From: Nyssa sinensis
Lineage: Eukaryota > Streptophyta > Magnoliopsida > Cornales > Nyssaceae
Length of the DNA stretch: 64,000 nt
Direction: 5' to 3'
Assembly (NCBI GenBank): GCA_008638375.1
Contig: CM018043.1
Coordinates: 56,066,947 to 56,130,946, forward strand
Both the position numbers and the translations under genes were made by a program. This document shows positions 38,401-51,100 of the stretch, piece by piece; position 1 is the stretch's first letter; every line of letters starts with the position of its first letter. The notes beneath the pieces are model-generated. The model made no database searches. It had not been told where the DNA came from and was given only the letters and a program-made list of their open reading frames with translations.

Positions 38401-40443
38401 AAATAACCATTTTCTATAGAGAACAAATTAACCCATGGCTCCCAAAAACATATTTCAAGATAAGCAAAACAATTAAATTCCCAATGCTGCCTTCTATGAG
38501 AGTGCATGAAGATATAATGCTTTCAAATCAAGGTCAGCATCAAGTCAAACACAATAAGCCAGCTACCAGTTGATGCTTCAATTTAGGGCAGTCTAGAAAT
38601 ATCAAGTATAAACTGTCACTGGTAATAAAGTTAATCAGCATGTCAGTTGGTTTAGCTTCAAGCAACGATGTCACCTCAATAACAGGTTTGAATTGAGATG
38701 GGTTACTGCTTAATTTGGACCTTTCCACTAGTGGCCATAGAAGTAGACCAATTATCTTAAATGTAGACGCTCTTTAGGTTCTGTTTTATACAGGCATATA
38801 ACACAGTGTCAGGGTAATCCACCTCATTGTTTATATGAGATACTAATGATCACACCTTCTACAAAGTGCAGCCGAAGTGCGGCCATCTACATTTTTTTCT
38901 TTTATATTGGATTTATGTAACCTACTTCAAATAGTTAGGATAAGGCTTTATTTTGTTGAGTTGAGTATAAGCCCTCATTTGCATTCAAATCCAAAACGAC
39001 CATTTTACAGTGAAAATGATGTCAAACCACGTTTTGGGTCTACATTTATCATTGTTAAGACTCCAACAAGATAAAAGAGAGAATATGGTTTAAAAGAGAC
39101 CCATAAAATATTTAACATATGTGTGTGTTGCTTTTTAACTTTTATAGAAAGTCAAAACTGCACAAAAAAGCCTCAAATTCCAATCTTGTTTTTGAAACGA
39201 AAGCTTTTATATCTTGACTTACTAGAAGTTGAGATCTTAAGGATGTCAAGGAAAACATGGGTCATCAAAAGACATGTCCTATGTTGACATGACCACTGCA
39301 ATGTCCCTAATTCCTTGAGGACAAAATTGGCCAATACTGGTAAGTGGTAACAATATTTCAGAAGCCATCACTTATCAAAAAATATGTTTCAGAAGCCATC
39401 AAAATATATTTTAACTTTTGGCAATTCCGAAACCAAAATATCAGGTTATCAGGCTTTATGAAATTAAATGAGATTTGGTATAGCACAGTTATGCATCAGA
39501 TGACAGGAAGCGTGATGATTAGTATCTAAACCCATGCTTGCTACTGGGAGTGAGACACTCCCACAAGACTGATAGTAGCTTTCACGATTGAAGACCAATC
39601 TCTCTCCACACATAATAAAACATATAGAGATGTTGATCTCAGTTCCCTTTGTTAGAAATTATTCCATGTAGACGATCAGGAATCAAATGTTCCTGTCTAG
39701 AACAAGTACCTGTGAGCTTTGAACTTCAGACTTGAACTTAGACAGATTGGATTCTTGAACCATCTCGACCTACAGACAAAGGCAGAGCACCCATTCGTTA
39801 AGTTGTAATAACAAAATGAAAATCGGTAACTGTATCTACCAAAAGGAAAATTACTACCATTACATGTGTATATACATATATGCACATATATATGGATAGG
39901 AAAACTTACTCTCTGCATTTCTGCCTTTGAAACAAAGGATTGAGCAACATTTTCCAAGCTGTCGTTCAAGACTTCGGTTATGGCAGCTGTTATTGCCTCT
40001 GCTTGCTTTGAAGGCACCCCTTGTGCTTCTAATCTCCTCACCTAGACACATTGTAACCGCGTCATTTTACCAACAATTGCGATAAAACTCACCATCGCCA
40101 AGATGGTGATCAACCCCATCTAATTATTAAATCGTTCATTAAAAATGGAACCCCGAATGCAAAAATATAAACAGCAAGAACAAGAAACAAACGCTGAGAA
40201 GAGAGAATAAATTACCAGTGCTAATGTGTCAACCAGAAATAACCGCTTTCCATTAGATGTCACAAGCTGAGAAATGGATCTACAATCGAATCGCGAGGTT
40301 AGAGACAAGGAAGGTGATAAGCGAATTGAAGAAGAGAGGGTATTCAACAGTTTCAACGCAGAGGAGCCTCTCAGTACGGCCAAATGGATCCTCGAATTGG
40401 TCCCGAATTGTCCCACCCTCTTACATGCCGCAAAACCGGCCAT
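32496..40443 (-). CDS. FMP32/MCUR1-like mitochondrial DUF1640 protein
   Basis: Seven exons, 246 aa: 40216-40443, 39910-40041, 39710-39769, 33071-33147, 32912-32968, 32740-32806, 32496-32615, all with GT-AG introns and consistent phases. Residues 1-76 form a Ser/Arg-rich, acid-poor leader that looks like a mitochondrial presequence. From VRRLEAQG (residue 77) the protein shows the DUF1640 pattern: a long charged coiled coil with LEAQGVPSKQAEAIT, then NLTNKLDREIHALRAQLE and a C-terminal membrane helix VIKYCIGTLVSISAVGLAVV. Yeast Fmp32 and animal MCUR1/CCDC90 share this layout and sit in the inner mitochondrial membrane; MCUR1 is linked to the calcium uniporter and respiratory assembly. The plant role is not settled. 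Intron 3 is 6.6 kb and packed with a SINE, two LINEs and a TRIM. The next minus-strand gene lies 1.7 kb upstream. Confidence 0.92.
33482..33605 (-). mobile_element. Au-like SINE fragment in intron
   Basis: Read on the minus strand, the body 'ggataaggttgtgtatatct', then 'tctagaccccattgtagtgg' and 'gggagcctcgtgaac', ending before a homopolymer tract, matches the layout of Au-type plant SINEs (aaggttgcgtacatc...gaccccgc...gggagcct). The box B region is diverged and box A is not visible, so the copy is 5'-truncated or decayed. It lies in intron 3 of the FMP32-like gene, same strand. Confidence 0.7.
34231..35935 (-). mobile_element. 5'-truncated LINE in intron, split by a TRIM
   Basis: A minus-strand LINE copy. 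Its 3' end is the T8 run at 34231-34238 (a poly(A) on the minus strand). Decayed ORF2 C-terminal pieces follow: YRALLGKW near the 5' end, RFRRDFHEWELSEI (from frame 35489-35680) and PSRVAFFVWVAAYVAIL (from frame 35278-35472). The left part (34260-34440, then from 35083) is closely similar in layout to the LINE at 37023-38372. A 637-bp TRIM interrupts it at 34441-35077. The 5' boundary is approximate because I could not resolve a target duplication. Confidence 0.75.
34441..35077 (+). mobile_element. Three-LTR TRIM retrotransposon array
   Basis: LTR-internal-LTR-internal-LTR. LTR1 is 34441-34567 (127 bp), LTR2 34682-34826 (145 bp) and LTR3 34928-35077 (150 bp). They begin TGTGATATC (TTTGATATC in LTR3) and end TTACA. 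After LTR1 and LTR2 come primer-binding-site-like sequences tagtatcaaagttgg (34570) and tggtaacaaagccg (34829), diverged from the initiator-Met tRNA complement. The internal regions are only 114 and 101 bp, and the second ends in a polypurine G run. The whole array is flanked by one perfect 5-bp duplication AAAAT (34436-34440, 35078-35082). LTR1 and LTR3 look more alike than either is to LTR2. No coding capacity. It sits inside a LINE inside intron 3 of the FMP32-like gene. Confidence 0.9.
37023..38372 (-). mobile_element. 5'-truncated LINE with target duplication
   Basis: A 1,350-bp minus-strand LINE. A perfect 10-bp target duplication ATAAAGCTCC (37013-37022, 38373-38382) brackets it, and its poly(A) appears as T8-9 at 37023. 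It encodes the C-terminal part of ORF2 in two frames. 37585-38334 carries the end of the reverse transcriptase with LANLPTYFMSLF-like and LLGKWLWRFG blocks. 37096-37506 carries the zinc-binding zf-RVT domain (C-Y-F-C...HCH) and the CIWMERSNCVFED block. A frameshift between them makes the copy dead, and the catalytic part of the polymerase is missing through 5' truncation. Same strand as the host gene, in intron 3. Confidence 0.92.
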
Positions 40444-42185
40444 TCGATTACAAGTTCCGAACCAGAAATTAAAGCCCTATTAAGATCTTCTTACCAAGTC
40501 CCCATATCTGATCGAAAAATTGTTCAGAGAGAGATAAAATGATAGGTCGGAATGTTTCCTTCATGCTTCATCAACAAATCCAGTCCTAGTCTCGTCCTCC
40601 TCGGGAATCGTGGAGATTTCACTACTTTTGCCTTCCCGTGTTTGTGGTATTTGAACGTTTTGACATCCGCCTCTTCCTTCGGTTAGTTTGCCCAAACTAT
40701 GTTTTGGAGTTTCGCATAATATGATTTTCAAATTCTTAACTTTAAGAACATATAAATTGAAGATATAAATGTCATAATAAATAAATAAAGTTTAAAATGC
40801 TAAAAACTTTTTTCATATTAAAAAATGCTTCTTTATCTTAGCTTGTGATTACACATTGGTTAAATTGTTAAATATTTGAATAAATATATTTCATAAATAA
40901 TTATATTATTAGAAGTAATATTTAAATACCAATCCCTCCCAACCCACAAAATACGGTTTGACATGAGCACGGCTAAAACTTAAATAAAAAAATTAAAATT
41001 ATTAGAAAAAAAATGAATCGGGCTTACGTCCAGTCACATCATGAGGTGGATTTAACTTTTGTAATACTAGGTACAAACAATTAATATTAATAAATAGACT
41101 GACTCGACGTGATCTATTGACATTAATAAACATTCTTTAATATTAATAAATAGACTAACTCGACGTAACCTTTTTGACACTAATAGACGTTCTTTAATGG
41201 CGTGTGTCAAACTAAGTTCATTTTTCACCTTGTTTTATCAAACTATATTTATTAGAACTCTTTAATTTTAAAACCAAAAAATAAATTAAAAAAAAAAACT
41301 TTGTTTCTTTGTTAATTTTAAGAGGGAAATGTTATTAATTACTTATTTTTATTCACCAATTAATGTATTAAAGGAAATTTTTGAAATTCTTAGAAAAACT
41401 TTTCTTTTATTTTAGAGTTTGAAGAAGAGCTCATGATTGTCGACAAACAGATAAAAGTTGATGACTTTTTAAATTGTATCTAACAATACTTAATAAATAC
41501 CTTAACTCGACAAAAATAGATAATTAAATCCTCACCAACACAAATGAAAACTTGAAAAGGGGTTTCATAAGCCAGGAAATGACACTAGAGCTCCATTAAA
41601 TTTGCAATTAAGCGACAAGAAAAATAATAATTTTCCTTATTTTTTCTTCCTATTTTCCACAATAACCATATAAGGAAAAAAAAAATCCTTTATATTGACT
41701 TTTCTTTTTCCTCATAAATACACCAACCAAACAGAGCCTCAAGAAATTTGATATAATTTTACTTTTTTTTTTTTATTAAAAAGAAAATACAATTTAAAAA
41801 ATTAAAAGAGCTATCTACCTTACCACACACTAAGCTAGTGATGTCGGAAATTCTCAAACATCTTTTGAATTAGTGATGAAATAATTAACTGCCTCCGACA
41901 CCAGCAACATGGATATATGTCTATATATATCCACAAACTAAACATGTCCCCTCTCTATCCATATCAAAGGATTATTTTTTCAGAACATAATTTAAAAAAG
42001 AAAAAGAAAAAAGAAAGGGGACTATATGAAGAATATAGTAAAAATGCTGGAAAAAATCCAAATGATACGTTAATGAAGAGTATAGTAAAAATGCTGGGAA
42101 AAAAAAAACAAATGATACATTAATGGATTCAAGGTGATTTCTGCTTCTTGCTTATTCTCATCATTTTCATGTAGGATCACCGTTC
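40444..42185. other. Intergenic sequence between the FMP32-like and CVG-motif genes
   Basis: Holds the FMP32-like promoter and leader (right of 40443) and the 3' flank of the gene that stops at 42186. Short tandem duplications are present: a ~57-bp unit around 41084-41200 (attaataaatagact) and a 47-bp unit around 42026-42120 (tatagtaaaaatgctgg). No independent gene recognised. Confidence 0.5.
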
Positions 42186-45100
42186 TTACTTTGGTCGTCT
42201 TCGGTAGGGATATAGAATATCGTCGAGAGTGTCTTTTACGTGATTGCCTACTTTACGCATGTTCTTAGCCACCCCCATCGCGACCAGGCTTGCGTTTCTA
42301 GAAAACCTGAACATTTTTTTTTATATATATACAATTTAAATCTTGTGCGCACATAAACCAGATCCAGAAAAGAGTGGAAACAAAAAAAAAAAAAAAAAAA
42401 AACAATTGAAATAGATTAATCATATCATTGACTTGCCTGCTTAAGAACTCGTCCCCAATGGAATGAGCCGGTTTGTGTGGTCGAGGCTGTGGAGATCCAT
42501 GACCATCTTCAAGAAATAACAGTTCACTGATTGTTAGTCAAAACAAATGCCCCACATTCCAAACAACAACAAAAAATAAATAAAAATAATAATTCCAGAT
42601 TATACATCAAAGTTGTAATAATGTACAATAATGTACCTGTAAGAAAATTCATTGCCTTGGCCCAAAAAAATAATAATAAAAGGCAAGAAAGAAGAAAGGA
42701 ACGAAGAAAAGAACGTGAATTCCATATCAAAATGAGAGAAGATATTGCAATAGAACAAAAGGCTAATTATTCGTAACTGTTAAGTGCCACAAGAACAGAA
42801 AGCTGATGTAATGCCAAAAAGACAACAAAAGTGAATTCTTATTGGGAGAAACAAATTAAGTTTTGGCAAGTACTCTTCAATGTCGTACATGGCATAATGG
42901 GAAAAAATCAGCATGCATGTGTTTTTGCTAGTTATGGTTCACCTATGAGATGGAGCACAAAATCCAAAGGTCACAGAGTTCTGGCAAACGTACTTAAATC
43001 ACCAGGTCCAGTATTTGACAAACATCCCAGCTTTTATTTCTGCTTACAAAAGTCAACAAAATGTCCAGTTGCATTTTTTTTCAAATTTTATTTCAAAGTA
43101 ACTAAGAGATCTGAGTCACATACCCTGCTCCTAATTATCTGTCAATTTTAAGAAATTTCAACTTTTTGAAAAGAGAAGCATTTCATCCTCAAGTGAAAAG
43201 TGCAAATTACCAAAACTAGCTGCCATTCACTACACTCACATTTATTAAAAAAGGGTAACCTAGAAATATACATGTATGCTGATTTTCAAAGTGCACAACT
43301 ATTGGTCAAGTCAATATTTATATGGATCCAGAGCGTCCTTAAGTTGACATGGAAGCTGGAAAATGCTTCCCCATGTAGGGACATGGGACCCATGTGACAT
43401 GTCACCCTCCTTGAGGCTTACGTGGCACTCAACATGGCCACAGCCCACCTTACCCTTCCACACAACCTTCCCCCGAGAGGTGGTATCCTCACCTCTATTT
43501 CTTCAGGAGAAGGTATTTTCACCTCACCTCCAGATTTCCTCCGCAAGAGGTGGTGTTTTCACCCCAAAGATACGCAAGGGGTATCTCCACCTCTGGGATG
43601 TTCGCCTCCCGAAATCTGCCCCTGGCAGTATCTAGTCAAGTATCTCCACCTTGCTCTCTTTCTCCAGCTTTGCCTCCGCCATGCTTAAATTGGCCTCCAG
43701 GAGCACGTTATCACACGTCGAGAATTTCCACCTGTACTGACTGCCTCTTGGATTTGACCTCTTATATGTTCACCTCTAGGACCTCCAAACTTGCATGGTT
43801 GCACCTTGATGCATTCATTCGTCTGGCTGAGTTCGGAGCAATGCCCATGTACCTCTCCGAGCTCAGTGCATGACCACAATGTGACCTCTAGGTTGCACCG
43901 CAGTCCTCCACAGGATTCTAAAAATTTGTAACATAGTGGCTGGGGCCGAAGGTTCATCGAAGTGCACTCCCTCCATGGATTTTGCACCTTGGCATGTATC
44001 CGAGAGAGAGAGAGGGGGGGGGAGGGGGGGGAGAGAGAGACCACATGTCCTTCCGAGACACTTGGTTGTCACGCGTTTCTCCCAGTGAAACCTCTTGCAC
44101 TTCATTAGTGAGTCCACCTAACTAATTCTCCTCCATACGCGCAGCATGTGACTTGTGGTTCAAGAAACCGGACTGGACCGGCCCGTTCAAAAAACGGTCC
44201 GATTCGGACCGGTAAACCAGAATTAAAATAAAACTGCTCTAAATTTTAAAAATCGTTCAAACTGGGCAGTCCAACTGAAAATTTTAAAAACCGAAGCCGG
44301 TTCTTGGCTCTGAACAGTTGGCACAAAAGTCAATTTCAAATCAAATGTGAACAAAAAGAAAAGATTTCATCACTGGTCACATTGAATGCCTCTGAAGCAT
44401 TCACAGTTAACATTTAAATGCTTTTCACTATTAATAAAGTAGTCTACCAACTCACATGACTGTCTTTTAATAGCAATCATTCCTTTGGCTTTTTTAACTC
44501 CATTTCGATGTGGGATGATTTGGTATGTATAAAATTGAAGTTTTTGAGCTTGCTTTTTTAGAAGCAAAGAAACCCTTCAACTCAGTTTATTACCTCCGAT
44601 GTGGGACTTATGGAACAACATGCTTTCACTTTGCATCATGCCATCAACTGTTTATCCCCTTGCTCTTTAGTTTAGATTTTTTTTTAACTTCTTTTTAAGT
44701 TAAATGTGCATTTACTTTTTTACACCATGGTCCTTGTTAGAAATTCACTTGTTGAAATTATTCTTTATACTTTTTTAATTTTTCATATGAAATTATTACA
44801 ATTAATGACTTTGATCATAATTTTTATTGTATTTTTTATGTTCATATAAAAATTTTAATCTATTTGTTTGTAAAAAACATCTACATAAACCAAAAAAAAT
44901 TGTTTCCTTTTTTATACATATTACATAATTTATTATATATTATTTAAAATTATTTTCATGATTTATATAATTTTATATATTATATTAATATTAAGAAAAA
45001 ATATTTTTATAATGTAATTATGACATCACGATTCGATTCTAGTTGACCAGACCAGACAGTGGAACCAGTAACCTGTGACCCGGTCTTTTTTCCGGTTCGT

Positions 45101-48100
45101 TGAACGGTTTGAGTTTTAAAACATTGCTTGCGTGCCCTTGGTACGCCTATAAATAAGGTAGACTCCTAGTGAAAACCCCAAAAGAGGAATCAGTAATGAA
45201 ACACCATAATCTCCCTAAGAGATTCTCATGGAGGTCATCAAAGGAATCTCTCCTTGGGTATCTCCATTACCAATTTACATACAGGCTCTCTCATAAAGTT
45301 GCCTCAGCCTCTACATACTCCTCTCTCCTATTACTCGGGCTATTCTACAGGTAATACTCCTAATCACACCTCAAGATCCCACACCACCAACCAAAGGGTT
45401 AAAAAACTATAGAGACTGGTACAAAAAAATTCTGCATAAAAATGCAAAGGAAATCACTATAAACTTTCTATAGATAAACAGTTATCAAATTAAGATTGCA
45501 ACAACACAAGAACTGCCATACACAATGCCATCTACATGCACTACCATACACAACACCATCTACAACAAAATGTATGTAAAGAGCAGTCAGTCGTGAACAA
45601 ATCAAAAGAAAGCAAGATATCACAGGAAATGAATGCTAATTAAGTATTATGCACAAACAGCAAAAACATTAAATTTTAATCATCTGAAAATTGTATTCCA
45701 CGATATTCAACAATTCTACGTACAAAAACCAGAGAAAACAACTTGGAGATTAGAATGCCGAAACCATCCCACCAAATAAAATTCATGACTTGGGCAGGAT
45801 ATACAAATGTTGTTCCTCAACACGACACCAGTTTGAACTGTAATGTAATTATAAGCCAATTTGTTCAAAAATCACTCTTCTTAAGTAAAACAAAAATCAC
45901 TCTTCATGGCTTTACTTAAGTAAATCACCAATTGGGTCCCAAACTTACACTTTTAATGATCAATGTGTATAAGCTAACAACTATACAAAATCATAAGGGA
46001 AAATGATTACAAACAATCATGAATCATCATATAGAAGCAGCATTATTGTTTCAAGTTTTACATTAAACTATGCTTATTTACTTTCAATTTGGCCTTTTAT
46101 GAGCATAAATATTACATTAAGTTGTGCATTTGATTTGCTATTGATTGAAGTGCTACATTTAATGTTTCCTTTTTTATAAAGTGTAAGATTGGAAATAAAT
46201 TTTAATAAATCCTTTATGTAGAAAATAATATATCTGATTTCATCACCTCTACATTTTTAACATCTGCGATCTATCAATAGTTAGTGTGATGTTTAGTATT
46301 GTTGAGATGAATTCATCACCTCCACATTTTAAACATCTATGATCTATCAATAGTTCGTGTGATTTTTATTATTGTTGAGATAAACTCCGGATTATACATT
46401 TGCATGGGCATTACCTACGCCAGTGGTCACATATTAAGGGCAGAAACTAATAACTAACATAAATCTCAAACAAACCCAAATCATAAAATGTAAATCCAAA
46501 TAATTTACCTTCTCTGTTGTGAACATGAACAGGAATGGAGTCAGCAGTACCAACTCTTTTGTCCACTAAAACCTGCAACAAATGATATATATGTGAGTGA
46601 GACAACGTTCATAAAATAACAAGAAGCAAAGCAAATAGAAGACCTAGATATTCCATGTGTCATGACAGACAACAAATTTTCACTTGGCTGGAGTAAAATC
46701 TGAGCATAAAAGTGTCCACCAATCAATATTACCTCCCATTTGCTCCAGAAATTCAAAATCCATATCCATGCATGCAAACATATACATACATATATATATA
46801 ATGTTATATTTAATAAAGAAACACTGTAAAATGTTGGAGTTCATTACTTCACGTATAGATCCCAATTACTACCAAAAGGGGGATTAATCAAGAAACTATA
46901 AGCATTGCCTGCCTCTACTAACCAGTAGTAGTAGCCTACAACTATTGCTAGAGCAGCACTGGCTACTTCCACAAGTGCTACAGTGGTCAATGAGAAACCA
47001 ATGTTGAAAAGACGTATTCATGGATCAAATATAACACAATGCAAATTGAAAGAAGAGGGAAAATGAGAGGAATGACAACCTCAATTCCAACGCAGACTGG
47101 CAATTCTGTTTGTGTCTCACTACCAGTTGAAGGATCTTTTCCATCTGGATAAACAGAGTAACCAACACAAGCATATTTAAAATCTGTAAGGCTCCTGCCC
47201 TCTTTAGAAGCTTCCATCTCAGATTCTCCAACAATGTAGCGAGGTACTATTCATCAAAAGTGGAACTCAGTATCCATCATGTGGTGATTGTAACAAATAA
47301 GTTTCAATTGGAAAATAAATATACACAACCCTAAATCCATATTCACTCACATCTGTCTTAACTTATTTGATTTGTTTCGCTTATGACTTAAAAGTCAAAG
47401 ACTTTCACTAAATACTGAACATGCCCAGTGGTAAATGGTTTTAAATTTTAATCTGAACTAACAATTTCACCGTTAAATCTTCAGTTCTACATATTCAACT
47501 AAAAGTCTTCAATACTACTAATTCGGCACTGAAATTTTCAGTTCCAAAATTTCACTTCTATCAAATAACACAACTCATTGCTGGAAAGATAGAAACTACT
47601 ACTTTCCATGGTTTCATTTGGGAGATGGATGAACTTTCCTCTGAAAGAGAAGGCTAATAGAGAGAGAGAAACATGAGGATTTTTTAGGGGAACGAGATGT
47701 CCCCTTTACAGTTGAAGAATAATTTTTTACAATCCCTTTATTTTTGGGCCAAAGAGGCCTTTATTTTGTATGTTGACTTTTTTGGAGACTCTAAAGCTTT
47801 AGCGTAAAGCTTGTCCCTGTGAAAATGGGTTTGCCCCCCTTGGGCACCTTTTGAATATATTTACTTTTACCTATCAAAAAAATTTACAGCCAAAAAAGCA
47901 TAAATTTCTCCAGTGCCAAACTTGAGCAGATATGGGCGCACACACATAAGAATCAAAAGCAACAAACAATTTAACAAGAGATTTTTTCTATTATTATTTT
48001 CGGGTGCATTAAGTGCACCTATGATGCATCAATTGTTTATAATTTCAAGTTTCAACATGTAGTCGGGCGCCGGGGGGGAGGGGGGGTCTTCTATCTTTTT

Positions 48101-51100
48101 GCACTTCAATTGGTCCTACAACATTTTACATTAAGAAATTAACGGAATGTATATCTTGTAAATTTACCAAGCATAGCTTCCTAAGAGAAAACCTCATCTT
48201 CTCATTGCGGATAAATATGAGGAAGTAAAACCTCAAACAGCTTTACATATCTAGCATTAGGCCGTCAGTTTGAGTGAGTGAGTTACATAACAGCAAAAAA
48301 TTAATCCAACATAAGTTCAGGACCAAACACCAACCATCAAACTCACGCTAGTACATCAGAACATTGCCACTAATTTCATGTTATTGTTTCCAATTCCAGC
48401 TTTGGGGATTAGAGGGCTGGAGAAACTTAAACAATATTTTCTTTGGGGAGGTGTGGGGAATTAATTTAAATATCATTTTCGTGATTAGATATTCAAGGCA
48501 GTTCAACCAACTTTTGATAGGGATGGTCATGGAGATATTGGGTGGAAAGGAAATTTGTGGAAAAGAGTAGTAGAAAAGAAATATGAGAGTCAGAGACCTA
48601 CCTAAAAAATAAAATAAAATAAAATAAGAGTAAGAGGGAAGATTGGCATAATGAGGAAGTCTAGATGTCTTATGGGGTAAGTAGTCAATGCGTTAGATTT
48701 TTGTTTGATCACCAGTGCAGAAACAGTCCATTTTATAATATAGTTTCAACTCTCTCTGGCATTGTAGCAAATCATCAGGCGTGCTGGTGGATTAGTGTTA
48801 GAATCTCAGAGGGTAAGGTAGTGTTCAATATTCGCTTTCATAGTCTTCTACAGGATGGCGATTTGGGGGAGCCTGTTACCTTCTACCAAATCATTTATGA
48901 ATGGACATGGGTTGGTTTGTCACCTGCCCTGGGAGAGAGAGAGAGAAAGGGGGGGGAGTTTTCCGGGTAAGAGCATATTAGAGGATGCTTCAACAAGGCA
49001 GTAGGTCCAATTTCCCATGGAGAGCTATTTCGTGTACAAATCTCCCCCCCCCCCCCCCCCCCCCAACCCACCCACCCACCCACCCGAGGGTTGTCTTTTT
49101 AAAATTGACGGCTAAATTTTAAAAGATTTAGACTATTGACAATTTACATAAACAAAATAAGAATATAGTTAATTTGCAAGAGATAGAAACTGCAAAGCAC
49201 CTCCTAGATCATGCTTCAATGAAAAGGGCGTTGTAGGCCTCTTTTTCCCTGCTATTTTTGGAGTCTTTTTTTGGTGATGCACGTCTCATTGGAGGTTGTT
49301 CTCTCATGATGGCGAGGTTTGAGAGCAAAGTATGGCACAGCTCTATTATTTTTACAACGCTATATATGAGAGAAAAGCTAAGAAGCACAAACACGAGACA
49401 CAGACACACAGGCACAACATTTCTCAAAAAAATAAAATACAAATACGTCAGGGACACGTTGAATATATATTTTTATATGACCATATAAGAAAAACCTAAC
49501 ATTATTTCAATTAGAATAGGCATAAAAACACATAAATCACAAAAATATTATTAAGATATTAAAATAACAAAACCCAATAAAAAAATTTAAGACTTATCAA
49601 AAAACTGAATAAAAATTTAAAAACTTTTTCATTGAATCATTAACATCCATAGTTCAAGTTCTAAAACAAATTTACTAATTATTACATAGAACATATATAT
49701 GTAAATATATAACAAAGAAAAATAGAGTAGAAGAGGAGAAAAGGAAGGAAAAAATTTCCAAAAAAAAAAACATGTCCAAAACGTCTATTAATGTGTATTA
49801 ACATGTCCTAACGTGTCCGAAATTAAGAAAAAATACAAAATTTGGACACTTTTTTTTCACATGTCCAAGAGTGTCATTGTCTGACTCCGTGCTTCACAGG
49901 AGGAAAGGAATAGGAGATCTTTTGAGGCATAGAATCATCTACAATGATAGTTAACTTTAAGGTGTTATGCTCCCTCTGTTTTGGATCACAGGGTTCTCCA
50001 CCTTTTTTTAGATTCTTTTGTACAGCTTATTAGAGAGATGTAGGTTATAATTTTTATACTTTTATGTATATATCTAACGTACATGGGTGCACCCACTTTG
50101 GTGCTTTTTTATAAGACTACATTTATTTATCAGCTATGTGAAGAGAGATGAGTCTTAACACATAATGAGTTTTCCATGGCACTCTATTATGACTAGCAAA
50201 AAAAAGTAGCCACACCATAGAGAGGATTTCAACTTGAAAGTACAGAACTAACAAACGCCTATATTGCAATATGTAACAGGTACTTCAATTGCTTATAGGA
50301 GCCCTAGTTAACAATTTCACAATAGAACCAAAATGCATTTGAGTATGTAATTGCACGTGCATATTTACACATTCACATTAGTTTTGTCCACAAATGTAAA
50401 TATGACATTTTGTGTTGTGGAAGGCGGAACGGGGGATCAAACCAACTAGAGAAGATAAAGAAAATAGCAATTCGGGTTAAATACAATTTACGTGAAGACA
50501 CCAGGAGAATCTATTATCCACGCCCTATAACTTTGACCAGTGACAAAGTTAAAGGTAGCCTCATCTATTTAGGAAATTAATTCTCACCATAAGGGACGAG
50601 AGCAACCAAATTGACTTTCTTGTCTTACGAAGAAAGCACCAAACTAAAACATAACGTAACCAAAGCACTTTTATTTATATTCCTTTGAGTGCCATTTGAA
50701 GACTTCAACACAGACTTAAGCCCATTGATATATGTCCAATGACATGGGCAGCCTAAAAAAGAAAAGGGTGAAGATTTAAAGAGGCAACGGCCCCTCATTT
50801 AACAGTCAGGTGGCTCCAAGTAGTTGCAAATATAAAAACTTCAAACAAAAATAGTCTAGATAAGGCTTTGCTAAGGTATTTAAAGATGTTGGATGTTCTG
50901 GTCAGTTCACCATTCAATCCCTTGCATGCACCTAGACTACTTCTATTCGATAATTAGTCATCCATTCACCGAGGATCTCCTCTCAGGGTCTCCTCTGTAC
51001 AGTGTTATCACCTCAGCCACCCTCTTCTCTGAACTCCAAGGGTCATGTCACATAGTCAAATTACAATACACTAATGAGAAACGTTGGGGAAGCATTCAGA

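Larger units (their letters stand above)
48364..50150 (+). mobile_element. Decayed LINE on + strand, interrupted by a MULE-like MITE
   Basis: Scattered ORF2 C-terminal echoes appear in different frames: a LWKRVVEKKYES-like block near 48555, a 'FNIRFHSLLQDGDLGEPVTF' block near 48822-48885, and an ERNRRSFE block at about 49906-49932. A 3' tail rich in 'gtgcacccactttggtgctt' and 'tttatttatc' ends near 50140. A poly-C tract followed by CCCA repeats (49044-49084) and an AAAAT repeat (about 48603-48630) break it up. Highly degenerate; ends approximate. Confidence 0.5.

Noticed and set aside
43363..44117. Cluster of overlapping frames of 84-119 codons on both strands
   Set aside because: They lie in an intron, in GC-rich transposon-like DNA where stops are rare; no homology recognised.
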